Positions 8,127-16,397 of a stretch of 64,000 nucleotides of DNA are shown piece by piece. A program made the translations under genes and the position numbers. The notes under the pieces are model-generated. The model did not search any database and had not been told where the DNA came from. It saw nothing but the letters and a program-made list of their open reading frames with translations. Numbering within the stretch: position 1 is the first letter of the stretch; every line of letters starts with the position of its first letter. The DNA is from Candidatus Leptovillus affinis (GTDB lineage Bacteria; Chloroflexota; Anaerolineae; Promineifilales; Promineifilaceae): the NCBI GenBank assembly GCA_016705235.1, contig JADIYP010000007.1:186001-250000 (forward strand), read 5' to 3'.

Positions 8127-9827
8127 ATGAATCTTCAACCGTTCAACCAACCAGCCCCGGAACTGGGCAACCAATACGACGACGACCGCGTGCTGCGCTC
8201 TTACCTGCGGCGCGTGCTGCCGCAAGAAATTCATCGCGAAATCGAACCCGCCCTGCGTGAACTGGGCGATTTGTCCGGCGGCGAATTGTACCGGATGCAG
8301 TTGGCCGATTTGCCCAACGAACCCATCCTGACCCAGTGGGATGCCTGGGGCAACCGCATTGACCAGATAGAAATCACGCCATTGTGGCGGCGGGCGGAGA
8401 AGCTGGCGGCCGAATTTGGCGTGGTGGCGGCGGCGTATGAAGGGACATACGGCCGTTTCGACCGCCTCAACCAATTCGCCCGCGCCTATCTCTTCCACCC
8501 TTCCACCGACGTCTACACCTGCCCCCTGGCCATGACCGACGGGGCGGCCCGCACGCTGCTCAAATCAGGCAACCAACCGCTGATCGACCGCGCTATTCCC
8601 CATCTGACCAGCCGCGACCCGGCCCAGTTCTGGACCAGCGGCCAATGGATGACCGAATCCACCGGCGGCTCGGATGTGGGGCTGAGCGAGACGGTGGCGC
8701 GGCAGGAGGATGGCGCATGGCGGCTGTACGGCCGTAAATGGTTCACCAGCGCCACCACCAGCCAGATGACCCTCACCCTGGCCCGCCCGGAAGGCAACCC
8801 CGGCGGCGGGCGCGGCCTGGCCCTGTTTTATGCCGAACTGCGCGACGAAAACGGCCGTCTGCATAACATCGAGGTCGCCCGCCTGAAAGACAAACTTGGC
8901 ACGCGCAAAGTGCCCACCGCCGAACTGTACCTGCTGGGCACGCCCGCCGTGCCGGTGCTGGAACTGGCTAACGGCGTGCGTAACATCGTGCCCATGCTGC
9001 ACCTGACGCGCACCTGGAACAGCGTCACGGCCGTGTCCTTCATGCGGCGCGGGTTGGCGTTGGCCCGTGACTACGCGCAGAAACGGCAGGCCTTTGGCGC
9101 GAATCTAGCGCGAAAACCGCTGCACATCGACACCCTGGCGGCCATTCAGGCGGAGTTTGAAGCCGCCTTCATGCTCAGTTTCTTTGTGGTGGAATTGATT
9201 GGCAAAGAGGAGAGCGGCGACCTGACAGAAGAAGAAGGCCACCTGCTGCGGCTGCTCACCTCCATCAACAAACTGATCACCGGCAAGCAGGCGGTGGCCG
9301 CGGCCAGCGAAGTGCTGGAGGCGTTTGGCGGCGCGGGTTACGTGGAGGATACCGGCCTGCCGCTGCTGCTGCGCGATAGTCAGGTGCTGCCGATTTGGGA
9401 AGGCACCACCAACGTGCTGTCGCTGGATGCGCTGCGCGCGTTGACCAGCGAAGAAGGCGAAGGGCTGCGGGCTTTGAAAAGCAAAATTCAGCAGTGCGCG
9501 GCCCAGGTAGAAGATCAGGTATTGGAACAAACGGGGCAGTTGGCGCAAACGGCCGTTGACCATGCCGAACAATGGCTGCTGCACACCTTGCGGGTTGATC
9601 CGACGGCCGTGGAGGCGGGTGCGCGCCGCTTTGCGCTTACCCTGGGTAGAGCGTTAGAATTAGCCTTGCTGACAGAACACGCCCAATGGTCGTTGACGGT
9701 GGAACGAGATGGTCGGGCTATGGCTGCCGCCCGACGATTCGCCCAGGCAGGCATCGATTTGATTGGCGACACGAACCAACTGGAGGCTGTGGCGCTGGCT
9801 AACGATTTGCCCCTCGCTCTGGCGTAG
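8127..9827 (+). CDS. acyl-CoA dehydrogenase, AidB-like branch
   Basis: A 566-residue flavoprotein of the acyl-CoA dehydrogenase superfamily. The N-terminal NQPAPELGNQYDDDRVLRSY and the segment GYVEDTGLPLLLRDSQVLPI with WEGTTNV match the AidB branch, which includes the E. coli alkylation-response protein and longer bacterial dehydrogenases. The FAD/substrate loop WFTSATTSQMTLTLARPEG is present. A strong SD (GAGGAGGAG) precedes the ATG. Context suggests acyl-CoA oxidation; a DNA-protection role as for AidB is an alternative. Confidence 0.9.
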   Translation: MNLQPFNQPAPELGNQYDDDRVLRSYLRRVLPQEIHREIEPALRELGDLSGGELYRMQLADLPNEPILTQWDAWGNRIDQIEITPLWRRAEKLAAEFGVVAAAYEGTYGRFDRLNQFARAYLFHPSTDVYTCPLAMTDGAARTLLKSGNQPLIDRAIPHLTSRDPAQFWTSGQWMTESTGGSDVGLSETVARQEDGAWRLYGRKWFTSATTSQMTLTLARPEGNPGGGRGLALFYAELRDENGRLHNIEVARLKDKLGTRKVPTAELYLLGTPAVPVLELANGVRNIVPMLHLTRTWNSVTAVSFMRRGLALARDYAQKRQAFGANLARKPLHIDTLAAIQAEFEAAFMLSFFVVELIGKEESGDLTEEEGHLLRLLTSINKLITGKQAVAAASEVLEAFGGAGYVEDTGLPLLLRDSQVLPIWEGTTNVLSLDALRALTSEEGEGLRALKSKIQQCAAQVEDQVLEQTGQLAQTAVDHAEQWLLHTLRVDPTAVEAGARRFALTLGRALELALLTEHAQWSLTVERDGRAMAAARRFAQAGIDLIGDTNQLEAVALANDLPLALA

Positions 9828-9930
9828 CAGGGTCATTCTGGCGACGTGGCCGGGATACGGCCGTTTTATCAAAACCGTGGCTTTGCGGTCTGCCCGACAC
9901 GCTGCCACCCATCTCCCTCAGGAGGGAACC

Positions 9931-10440
9931 GTGAAGTATCGCAGGTTTACCATTATTATTTTTAGTTTGTTCCTGGTTTTAACCGCTTGCCAGGGGAATC
10001 AGCCCGAGGAGAGCGGCGGGCAGCAAACCAATTATGCCGCCGGTTCATTAGGGTATCCTGTTCTTTTAAATGGTGTGGGAATCCAGGTGGATCAGGCCGG
10101 CATGTTGGCGGTGCAAGACCTCGTCAATATCGATTATGTGCATGTCGTCTTGTATCTAACGGTGTCGAACCAGAGCGAGTTTGATGTGGTGCCGCCAACC
10201 ATGATGTTGGTGGATGGGCATGGCAACATGTACCCCGCCTGGCAAACGGTTCTCCCCTATGAAGACCAGATCGTGCGCCTGCCATTGTCTGTGCCGACGG
10301 GCGAATCGGGTATTGGCAATCTGGTGTTTATTGTGCCGAAAACGGCCGTTTCCGACGATCTACGCCTGCGCTGGGAATCCACTGTCCACCAATCGCGCAT
10401 GGACATTTATCTTGGCGCTATTGGCCAACGGGCACAGTAG
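9931..10440 (+). CDS. small lipoprotein with DUF4352-like domain
   Basis: A 169-residue predicted lipoprotein: basic start MKYRRF, hydrophobic stretch, and lipobox LTAC with the lipidated Cys at about 20. The mature part is a beta-rich Ig-like domain (VVLYLTVSNQSEFDV) of the Telokin-like/DUF4352 type. I chose the GTG at 9931, preceded by AGGAGGGAAC, over the longer frame from 9763 because it places the signal peptide at the N-terminus. Role unknown. Confidence 0.75.
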   Translation: MKYRRFTIIIFSLFLVLTACQGNQPEESGGQQTNYAAGSLGYPVLLNGVGIQVDQAGMLAVQDLVNIDYVHVVLYLTVSNQSEFDVVPPTMMLVDGHGNMYPAWQTVLPYEDQIVRLPLSVPTGESGIGNLVFIVPKTAVSDDLRLRWESTVHQSRMDIYLGAIGQRAQ

Positions 10441-10463
10441 CGGCATTGCTCTCTGGAATGATC

Positions 10464-10835
10464 ATGACCCAGTTAACCTTGCAAGAATGCCAGCAGGTAG
10501 TCGACGAGTGGGTGACGACGATTGGCGTGCGCTATTATTCGGAATTGACCAATACGGCCGTTCTCATGGAAGAAGTCGGCGAAGTAGCCCGGCTCATGGC
10601 CCGTCTGTATGGCGATCAATCCTTCAAACAGTCGGATGAAGCCTATGACCTGGCGGACGAAATGGCCGACGTGCTGTTTGTGCTGATTTGTCTGGCCAAC
10701 CAGACCGGCATCGACCTGACGGCCGCTTTTGACAAAAATATGGCCAAGAAAACCAAACGGGACAAAGAACGCCACGCCAACAATCCGAAATTAAAATCAG
10801 GTTCTTCAGGAACTCAGGGCGTTGACAGCCTTTGA
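10464..10835 (+). CDS. MazG-like nucleotide pyrophosphohydrolase
   Basis: A 123-residue single-domain protein of the MazG/all-alpha NTP pyrophosphatase group, which hydrolyses non-canonical or surplus NTPs to NMP and pyrophosphate using Mg2+. The metal ligands are visible as MEEVGEV (E36, E37, E40) and DEMADV (E66, D69). Starts at 10446 (TTG) and 10458 (ATG) are possible; 10464 puts the GGAA at a suitable distance. The C-terminal tail rich in Lys and Ser is typical of the short forms. Confidence 0.82.
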   Translation: MTQLTLQECQQVVDEWVTTIGVRYYSELTNTAVLMEEVGEVARLMARLYGDQSFKQSDEAYDLADEMADVLFVLICLANQTGIDLTAAFDKNMAKKTKRDKERHANNPKLKSGSSGTQGVDSL

Positions 10836-10890
10836 TGCGTGAAGCGTGATGCGTGACCAAGAGATTTCACGTATCACGAATCACGAATCA
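10833..10890. repeat. (GTGATGC)n-type heptad hairpin
   Basis: Left words GTGAAGC/GTGATGC, right words TCACGTA/TCACGAA, just behind the stop codon of the MazG-like gene. Confidence 0.85.
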
Positions 10891-10950
10891 GACCAAACCC
10901 CATGAAATCCCAAAGGCCCTCAAACATAACCACGTAGCCAGGAGACTCGT

Positions 10951-11826
10951 ATGTCTATTGACCTTGAAAAAGTCCTCAACCACGCCTTTCAATCGGCGCC
11001 GAGCGTGTATGGTCCCGATGAGGCGATTTTGTATGCGCTGTCGATTGGCGCAGGGGCGGACCCGGTGGATACGGCGGAACTGCCGTATGTGTATGAATTG
11101 AACGGCAGCGGGTTTAAGGTGTTTCCGACGTTGGCCGTAACCTTTCCGTTTACGTTGTTCTGGCAAATTGTGGATGTGCCCGGATTGAGTTTTAATCCCA
11201 TGATGCTGCTGCATGGGGAGCAATTTGTGGAACTGAAACGGCCGTTACCCCCCACCGCCGCCTTTACCAACCACGCCCGCATCACCAACATCTACGACAA
11301 AGGCTCAGGCGCAGTCGTGATGCTGGAAGTGCAAACGGTGGACGAAACAGGCGAAGAAGTAGCCCTGAACCGCAGCGCGCTCTTTATTCGCGGGCTGGGC
11401 GGCTTTGGCGGCGACCGTGGCCCATCTTCCGGCAAAACCAATCTGCCGCCCGACCGCGCCCCGGACGCCATCGCGCGGCAGAAAACAATGCCCCAACAAG
11501 CGCTGCTCTACCGCCTATCTTCCAAAGACCGCAACCCGCTGCACGCCGATCCGCAAATGGCCGCCTTTGGCGGGTTCGACCGGCCCATTTTACATGGCCT
11601 GTGCACTTATGGGTTCGCCGCCCGCGCTGTCCTGAAGCAGTTTGCCAGGCATGATCCGGCCCGTTTTAAATCGATGCAGGCCCGTTTTAGCAAGCATGTT
11701 TTCCCCGGCGAAACGTTGATTACGGAGATGTGGCAAGAATCGGCGCAGCGGATTGTTTTCCAGTGCAAAGTAGCCGAACGGGACGAAATTGTCCTGGCGA
11801 ATGCGGCCATCGACTTGCATGAATAG
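10951..11826 (+). CDS. (R)-specific enoyl-CoA hydratase, MaoC / hydratase 2 type
   Basis: A 291-residue double hotdog protein like the hydratase 2 part of eukaryotic multifunctional enzyme 2. It adds water to trans-2-enoyl-CoA to give (R)-3-hydroxyacyl-CoA. The C-terminal MaoC domain carries the catalytic Asp/His motif in SKDRNPLHADP (about 191-201), followed by GFDRPILHGLCTYGFAARA, which is highly characteristic. The N-terminal half is the degenerate hotdog that binds the acyl chain. SD AGGAGA precedes the ATG. It fits the neighbouring acyl-CoA genes. Confidence 0.9.
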   Translation: MSIDLEKVLNHAFQSAPSVYGPDEAILYALSIGAGADPVDTAELPYVYELNGSGFKVFPTLAVTFPFTLFWQIVDVPGLSFNPMMLLHGEQFVELKRPLPPTAAFTNHARITNIYDKGSGAVVMLEVQTVDETGEEVALNRSALFIRGLGGFGGDRGPSSGKTNLPPDRAPDAIARQKTMPQQALLYRLSSKDRNPLHADPQMAAFGGFDRPILHGLCTYGFAARAVLKQFARHDPARFKSMQARFSKHVFPGETLITEMWQESAQRIVFQCKVAERDEIVLANAAIDLHE

Positions 11827-11866
11827 GCTGTAGAAAAAAGTGCTTTTCTGACCAGGGCGAGCTATG

Positions 11867-11927
11867 TGTGATGCGTGATGCGTGAGGCGTGATGAACAAC
11901 GGAGTACGCCTCACGCATCACGCATCA
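11867..11927. repeat. (GTGATGC)n-type heptad hairpin
   Basis: Left GTGATGC/GTGAGGC words, right GCCTCACGCATCACGC words. The rest of 11827-12121 shows short CCCCAAT words near 11955 but no gene. Confidence 0.85.
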
Positions 11928-12121
11928 AAATACGATTTGCCGCCTGATTCTCCCTTTAACCAATCCCCAATCCCCAATCAACCGCTAAATCATCCCCAAA
12001 TTGCAGGTTGGGATGTATAATCTGGGTTGCAGTTTAGTCCATATGCGGAGCCTTTTTAAAACACCAGGGATGATGCTCACCCACTCCTCCAATTTTTCAC
12101 CGCACCTTTCAAGGGAAATTC

Positions 12122-12508
12122 ATGATGAAAACAATCTTACTCGTAGAAGATAATACAGCCCTCGGTTTAGCTTTTCAGGATACTTTAAAATCCGCCAATT
12201 TTCAGGTGATCATGGCCAGCAACGGCCGTGAAGCCTTAGACCTATGCCAAAACAACCCTGTCCACATCGACCTCCTGCTAACAGACCTGATCATGCCAGA
12301 AATGGGTGGCGAGGAGTTAGCCGCTGCCATTCTGCAAATCTACCCCACCCTGAAGATCGTCATCATGAGCGGCTACCCAGACACAGACATCCGGGCGACA
12401 TCTCTAAAAATTCAGGTCCACGGCTGGTTGAAAAAGCCCATCGCCCTGCAAAATTTACTCAACACCATTAACTCGTTAATCCACGACCAAGGAACCGCTC
12501 ATCAATAA
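12122..12508 (+). CDS. stand-alone response-regulator receiver domain
   Basis: A 128-residue CheY-like receiver without output domain. The acidic pair E9/D10, the phospho-acceptor D55 in LLLTDLIMPEMGG, the conserved Ser near 83 and the Lys at about 105 (WLKKPI) are all present, so it should be phosphorylatable. No kinase is adjacent; it probably takes phosphate from a hybrid kinase elsewhere. Confidence 0.88.
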   Translation: MMKTILLVEDNTALGLAFQDTLKSANFQVIMASNGREALDLCQNNPVHIDLLLTDLIMPEMGGEELAAAILQIYPTLKIVIMSGYPDTDIRATSLKIQVHGWLKKPIALQNLLNTINSLIHDQGTAHQ

Positions 12509-12670
12509 TTTTGGCGGTTTCAGATTGGTCTAATCTTCCTAAGTTCACTACAGGGGAAGCCTTAGTGCTTTGTAAGGTAAGTTTTTTGAAATTGATGCCT
12601 CGGTTACAAATTCCACGAACAAAACTTGAAATTATTGGTTCTTTGGGAATTCAGGGGATTGTGCACCAGA

Positions 12671-12701
12671 TGTAGGGGCGGGTACAAGACCCGCCCCTAC
12701 A
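12671..12701. repeat. GTAGGGGCGGGT hairpin repeat
   Basis: Perfect inverted repeat TGTAGGGGCGGGT / ACCCGCCCCTACA with a 5-base loop. Similar hairpins are common intergenic repeats in many bacterial genomes. The gap 12509-12950 holds a half AGATTGG repeat (12522-12537), this hairpin and a MITE copy, and no gene. Confidence 0.8.
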
Positions 12702-12814
12702 TTTGGCGATACCCCACAAAACCCTAAAGACCCGAATTATTTTTGTAACATAGCATATGGTGTTGATTTGCTGTCTGGAAACCCGCCTGATTTAGCGCAG
12801 CTCTCAGGCAGCCA

Positions 12815-12923
12815 CTAGCAGTTTGTCGGAAAAGTACCCGTTGACGCGGTTTCTTACTGCATCTTCCAGAGGCGGGGTAAGGATACCCCGGCTACAAAAA
12901 GAGGTTCTCCGACAGACTGCTAG
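12815..12923. mobile_element. MITE-like element, single copy
   Basis: About 109 bases bounded by CTAGCAGTTTGTCGGA and TCCGACAGACTGCTAG, which are inverted repeats with one mismatch. The inside carries a second, weaker inverted repeat (GCGGTTTCTTAC / GGGGTAAGGATACC). It encodes nothing. The same element is present three times at 58103-58419 and as a half copy at 35570-35606. Confidence 0.85.
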
Positions 12924-12950
12924 AGAAACAAGTAGGTAAGGCAATAAAAG

Positions 12951-13652
12951 ATGACAACACAAACATTTAAACCCGAAGACATACACACCATCCAAAAAAA
13001 CTGGTCGCGCCTTTGGTGGGCGATGCTTATTCAAGGCATTGTCGCTTGGGGGTTTGGTTTATACACGCTCTTCAACCCTGCCCAGACGCCCGACATCGTG
13101 GTTAAACTGTTAGGTTTATTTATCATTGTCGATGGGCTGATCGATATCATTGCCGCCGTGGTCGAGCGCAAACATATTGCCCGCTGGGGGTCGCAAGCGT
13201 TATCGGGCTTGCTGGTGGTGATTGCCGGCACGGCCGTTATCGCGCTGGCGCAGTTGATTGCCGGGTTAGCCCTGGCCGTTCTCATTTATTTTGTCGCTCT
13301 GGGGCTGTTCATCTCCGGAGTTTATTCCATTTACGCCGCGCTGCGTTTGCGCCGGCAATCTGGCCTTGACTGGATGCGCCTGTTTATTGCCCTGCTCAAA
13401 CTGGCATTTGCCTTTTTGCTGTTTACCCAAACTCGGGCAACGGCCGTTGTCATGGTCTGGCTGATCGGCATTTTTCTGCTGCTGTTGGGGACAATTCTGC
13501 TGTTTCTTGCCTTTCGTATGCACAAAATGAGCCGCTACATCGCCCCCGTTCTTAAAAACGACGTCATCGAAGGCCAGCTAGTCGATGGCGAGGTCGTCGC
13601 ATCTGCGCCGTCCACCGTGAAAGAACTCCCCGACCGTTTTGATGCGGCGTAA
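12951..13652 (+). CDS. DUF308 (HdeD-like) membrane protein
   Basis: A 233-residue integral membrane protein with about six hydrophobic segments arranged as three pairs, the layout of DUF308/HdeD proteins (acid-resistance membrane protein family of enterobacteria). A soluble C-terminal tail of about 45 residues follows. The function in this organism is unknown. It converges with the DUF218 gene downstream. Confidence 0.75.
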   Translation: MTTQTFKPEDIHTIQKNWSRLWWAMLIQGIVAWGFGLYTLFNPAQTPDIVVKLLGLFIIVDGLIDIIAAVVERKHIARWGSQALSGLLVVIAGTAVIALAQLIAGLALAVLIYFVALGLFISGVYSIYAALRLRRQSGLDWMRLFIALLKLAFAFLLFTQTRATAVVMVWLIGIFLLLLGTILLFLAFRMHKMSRYIAPVLKNDVIEGQLVDGEVVASAPSTVKELPDRFDAA

Positions 13653-13668
13653 CGGCCGTCACCCCCAC

Positions 13669-14352
13669 CTACTCCAACGGCAGCGGATCCCCCAACACCG
13701 GCGGCGGATTTTGCCTGACCACATCCCACAGAGCAACCAGCGTGGCCCCCGTTTCCCGCAGTTCATACCAGCGCGCACCGCGATAGGGCTGTAAATCGGC
13801 GGATACGCCCACGGCCGTTACCCCCAACTGCCGGCACGTAAACAAAGCCCGGGGCAAATGAAACGCCTGGGTCACCAAAATCGCCTTTTCCACGTGAAAA
13901 ATATCCCGCGCCCGAAAACAGGTATCGTAGGTGCGCCGTCCGCCATAATCGGGCTGCACGTCTTCGGGCGGCACGCCCTGGGCCACGGCATAGGCCACCA
14001 TCGCGCTCGGTTCGTCGTAGTCCACCGTCTGGTTGTCGCCAGACATGAGAATTTTGTCTACCTGACCTGATTTGTAAAGCTGCACGGCCGTTTCCACTCT
14101 ATCGCGCAAAATTGGGCTGAGACGGCCGTTGCCATACACCGCCGCGCCAAACACAATCGCCGTGCGCTGCGTCGGAGCCAACTCTGCCGCGTAAATGTGC
14201 CGCTGATAGTACCATTTAACGGCCGTGCGCCAGAAAAACGGCAAACTGGCGACAACTATCAGGCCAACCGCCAGCCATAAACACCCTCGGCAACCCCGCC
14301 GCACTGCCTTTGTCCGATTAAATACCCGCTCATCCTCAATTTTATATAACAT
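13669..14352 (-). CDS. SanA/YdcF-like DUF218 membrane-anchored protein
   Basis: A 227-residue protein with one N-terminal membrane segment (about 25-45) and a DUF218 domain outside the membrane. The typical pieces are IVFGAAVYGNGRLSPILRDR, ILMSGDNQ, and FHLPRALFTCRQLG. Family members include SanA (vancomycin exclusion in E. coli) and YdcF; a role in envelope integrity is likely but not proven. It is divergent from the fasciclin gene. Confidence 0.85.
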   Translation of the reverse strand: MLYKIEDERVFNRTKAVRRGCRGCLWLAVGLIVVASLPFFWRTAVKWYYQRHIYAAELAPTQRTAIVFGAAVYGNGRLSPILRDRVETAVQLYKSGQVDKILMSGDNQTVDYDEPSAMVAYAVAQGVPPEDVQPDYGGRRTYDTCFRARDIFHVEKAILVTQAFHLPRALFTCRQLGVTAVGVSADLQPYRGARWYELRETGATLVALWDVVRQNPPPVLGDPLPLE

Positions 14353-14479
14353 TTGCGCGATCTTAACGTCACTCCTGAAAAAACAACAACCCGACCATAC
14401 CGTTTAACAAAACACGTTAATTCCTTGCTCATAAACCCGTGCAAATATTAGACAAAAATAAGGGTTGTTGGTGTATAAA

Positions 14480-14508
14480 TTGACAATATCTGTGCAATCT
14501 ATTACGAT
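14480..14508 (+). promoter_or_regulatory. sigma70-type promoter for the fasciclin lipoprotein
   Basis: TTGACA at 14480-14485, a 17-base spacer and TACGAT at 14503-14508. The predicted start lies about 100 bases before the ATG at 14614. The spacer contains TCTGTGCAAT, which recurs next to the promoter at 15765. Confidence 0.6.
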
Positions 14509-14613
14509 TCCATCCATATCACGTGATTTGTGCACGCATGCTGTGATAAAAGCTGGACAAACTTTTTAATGACCTGTTTCACTAAAATAACCAATACAAG
14601 GAGCAAGATTTAA

Positions 14614-15606
14614 ATGAAACGCCTGCCTCTAATGAGTTTACTGCTGATTTTAACTTTGATTATCGCCGCCTGCGGCGCAAGCGAACCGGCGCCTACGGCC
14701 GTTCCCACAGCTGTCCCCGCACCAACCGAAGTACCAATGGCTGCCGAAACCGCCAACACCATTGTCGACATCGCCGTAAACGACGGCCGTTTTAACACCC
14801 TCGTCGCGGCTGTAACCGCCGCCGGTCTGGTCGAAACCCTCAGCGGTGAAGGCCCATTCACCGTCTTCGCCCCCACTGACGATGCTTTCGCCGCCCTGCC
14901 CGAAGGGACATTGGACGCCCTCTTGCAAGACCCCGAAGGCTCACTGAAGGACATCTTGCTTTACCATGTTGTCAGCGGCAAGGTGATGGCCGCCGACGTG
15001 GTGGGTCTCAGCGCCGCCCCAACGGTTGGCGGTGAGGAAATCGCTGTCAGTCTCAACGGTGACCAGGTGCTTTTGAATGGCAGCACGGCCGTCATTATCA
15101 CCGACATCGAAGCCTCCAACGGCGTTATCCATGTCATTGATTCCGTTTTGCTCCCGCCCAGCATGACCGCCGCTGCTGAAGAGAGCATGCCTCTACCCTC
15201 CATCGCCGAAATAGCTGTCGCAGATGGCAACTTCACCACCCTCGTCGCCGCTTTGCAGGCTGCCGGGCTGGTTGAAACGCTTTCCGGCGAAGGCAGCTTT
15301 ACTGTCTTTGCCCCCACCGATGACGCTTTCGCTGCCCTGCCGGCGGGAACTGTCGAATCCTTGCTACAGGACCCGCAAGGCGCTTTGACCAATATTTTGC
15401 TTTACCATGTCTCTGATGGCGTATTATTGGCCGCCGACGTGGCAGGAATGGATTCCATTACCACGTTGAATGGCACAAACATCCCCGTCCGCATCGAAGG
15501 TGGCAATGTGATCCTCAATGACAATGTGATGATTTCAGCCACGGATATCATGGCCTCCAATGGCGTCGTCCACGTGATCGACGCAGTCCTGATTCCGGCC
15601 AACTAA
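14614..15606 (+). CDS. lipoprotein with two fasciclin (FAS1) domains
   Basis: A 330-residue predicted lipoprotein (signal peptide with lipobox IAAC, Cys near 20), a short Pro/Thr/Ala linker, then two FAS1 domains at about 50-182 and 193-330. Each has the FAS1 motifs FTVFAPTDDAFAALP and (N)ILLYHV, and ends in SNGV(I/V)HVID. The domains are very similar to each other, so the gene arose by internal duplication. FAS1 domains act in adhesion; the protein is probably on the outer face of the membrane. SD AAGGAG precedes the ATG. Confidence 0.9.
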   Translation: MKRLPLMSLLLILTLIIAACGASEPAPTAVPTAVPAPTEVPMAAETANTIVDIAVNDGRFNTLVAAVTAAGLVETLSGEGPFTVFAPTDDAFAALPEGTLDALLQDPEGSLKDILLYHVVSGKVMAADVVGLSAAPTVGGEEIAVSLNGDQVLLNGSTAVIITDIEASNGVIHVIDSVLLPPSMTAAAEESMPLPSIAEIAVADGNFTTLVAALQAAGLVETLSGEGSFTVFAPTDDAFAALPAGTVESLLQDPQGALTNILLYHVSDGVLLAADVAGMDSITTLNGTNIPVRIEGGNVILNDNVMISATDIMASNGVVHVIDAVLIPAN

Positions 15607-15667
15607 TTTATTCTGCGATTAAATGATTGGCGATTGACATCGGTTCAAAGTAAATTGCCTATCCACA

Positions 15668-15711
15668 AAAACAGAGCAGCTATCTCAGAAAATGGCTGCT
15701 CTGTTTTTGTT
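15668..15711 (+). terminator. rho-independent terminator of fasciclin gene
   Basis: Stem ACAGAGCAGC / GCTGCTCTGT with a 14-base loop followed by TTTTTGTTT. Confidence 0.85.
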
Positions 15712-15764
15712 TCTGAACGCTTTCTCACCGCGCTTATAATAAACGACAAATTCTGTGCAATATA

Positions 15765-15793
15765 TTGACAATTCCGGACATTATCTTTACAAT
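15765..15793 (+). promoter_or_regulatory. sigma70-type promoter for the SRPBCC/CrtI-like operon
   Basis: TTGACA at 15765-15770, a 17-base spacer and TACAAT at 15788-15793, about 70 bases before the ATG at 15870. TTCTGTGCAAT lies directly upstream of the -35 box. Confidence 0.7.
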
Positions 15794-15869
15794 TCACTTC
15801 TAATTAACCTTTGGCAACAATTTTTGCCCAGCGGGCAACACCGCAACGGCTTACAGGATAACTTAGCCC

Positions 15870-16397
15870 ATGCCCACATTTGAGTACACTTTCACCGTCA
15901 ACGCGCCACTCACGGCCGTTTCCGATTTCCACCACGACACCCGCGCCCTCAAAACGCTGACGCCGCCGCCCATCTTCGCCCAAATCCACCACTTCGATCC
16001 CATGGCCGATGGGGCCATCGCCGAATTTACGCTCTGGTTTGGGCCGCTGCCGGTGCGCTGGAAAGCCATCCACAGCCACGTCGGCCCCAACGGCTTCACC
16101 GACACGCAAATCAGCGGGCCGCTGCAAAGCTGGCAGCATACCCACACATTCACGGCCGTTTCCCCCACCACCACCCGCATCCACGAACACATCACCTACA
16201 GCCACCACGACGGCCGTCGCGGCCTGCTCAGCCGCCTGCTCTTCGCCCAACCCGGCCTGTTTTTGCTCTTCACTGCCCGCCAGCTCATCACCCGCTGGCA
16301 TCTGGAGTTGAGTCCCGCCCGGCGACAGGGCGCGGTCGGCATCGCCGGTCTGCTGGCTGCCGCCGGCGGCCTGGCCATCTGGAAACGCCGCCAATGA
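15870..16397 (+). CDS. SRPBCC-fold lipid-binding/cyclase-like protein
   Basis: A 175-residue protein with a START/SRPBCC fold, a deep cavity for a hydrophobic ligand: FEYTFTVNAPLTAVSDFHHD at the start and a beta-rich body. The C-terminal 25 residues form a hydrophobic stretch ending in KRRQ, which may anchor it to the membrane. It overlaps the next gene by ATGA and is almost certainly co-translated with it, so it may carry or shape the substrate of that oxidoreductase. Confidence 0.75.
   Translation: MPTFEYTFTVNAPLTAVSDFHHDTRALKTLTPPPIFAQIHHFDPMADGAIAEFTLWFGPLPVRWKAIHSHVGPNGFTDTQISGPLQSWQHTHTFTAVSPTTTRIHEHITYSHHDGRRGLLSRLLFAQPGLFLLFTARQLITRWHLELSPARRQGAVGIAGLLAAAGGLAIWKRRQ

Noticed and set aside
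7427..8260. Long open frames on both strands through the G/C-only block
   Set aside because: They encode only Gly, Pro, Arg and Ala strings; absence of stops follows from absence of A and T. The flanking genes explain the rest.
9763..9930. Upstream start for the small lipoprotein
   Set aside because: It overlaps the acyl-CoA dehydrogenase and would bury the signal peptide inside the protein.
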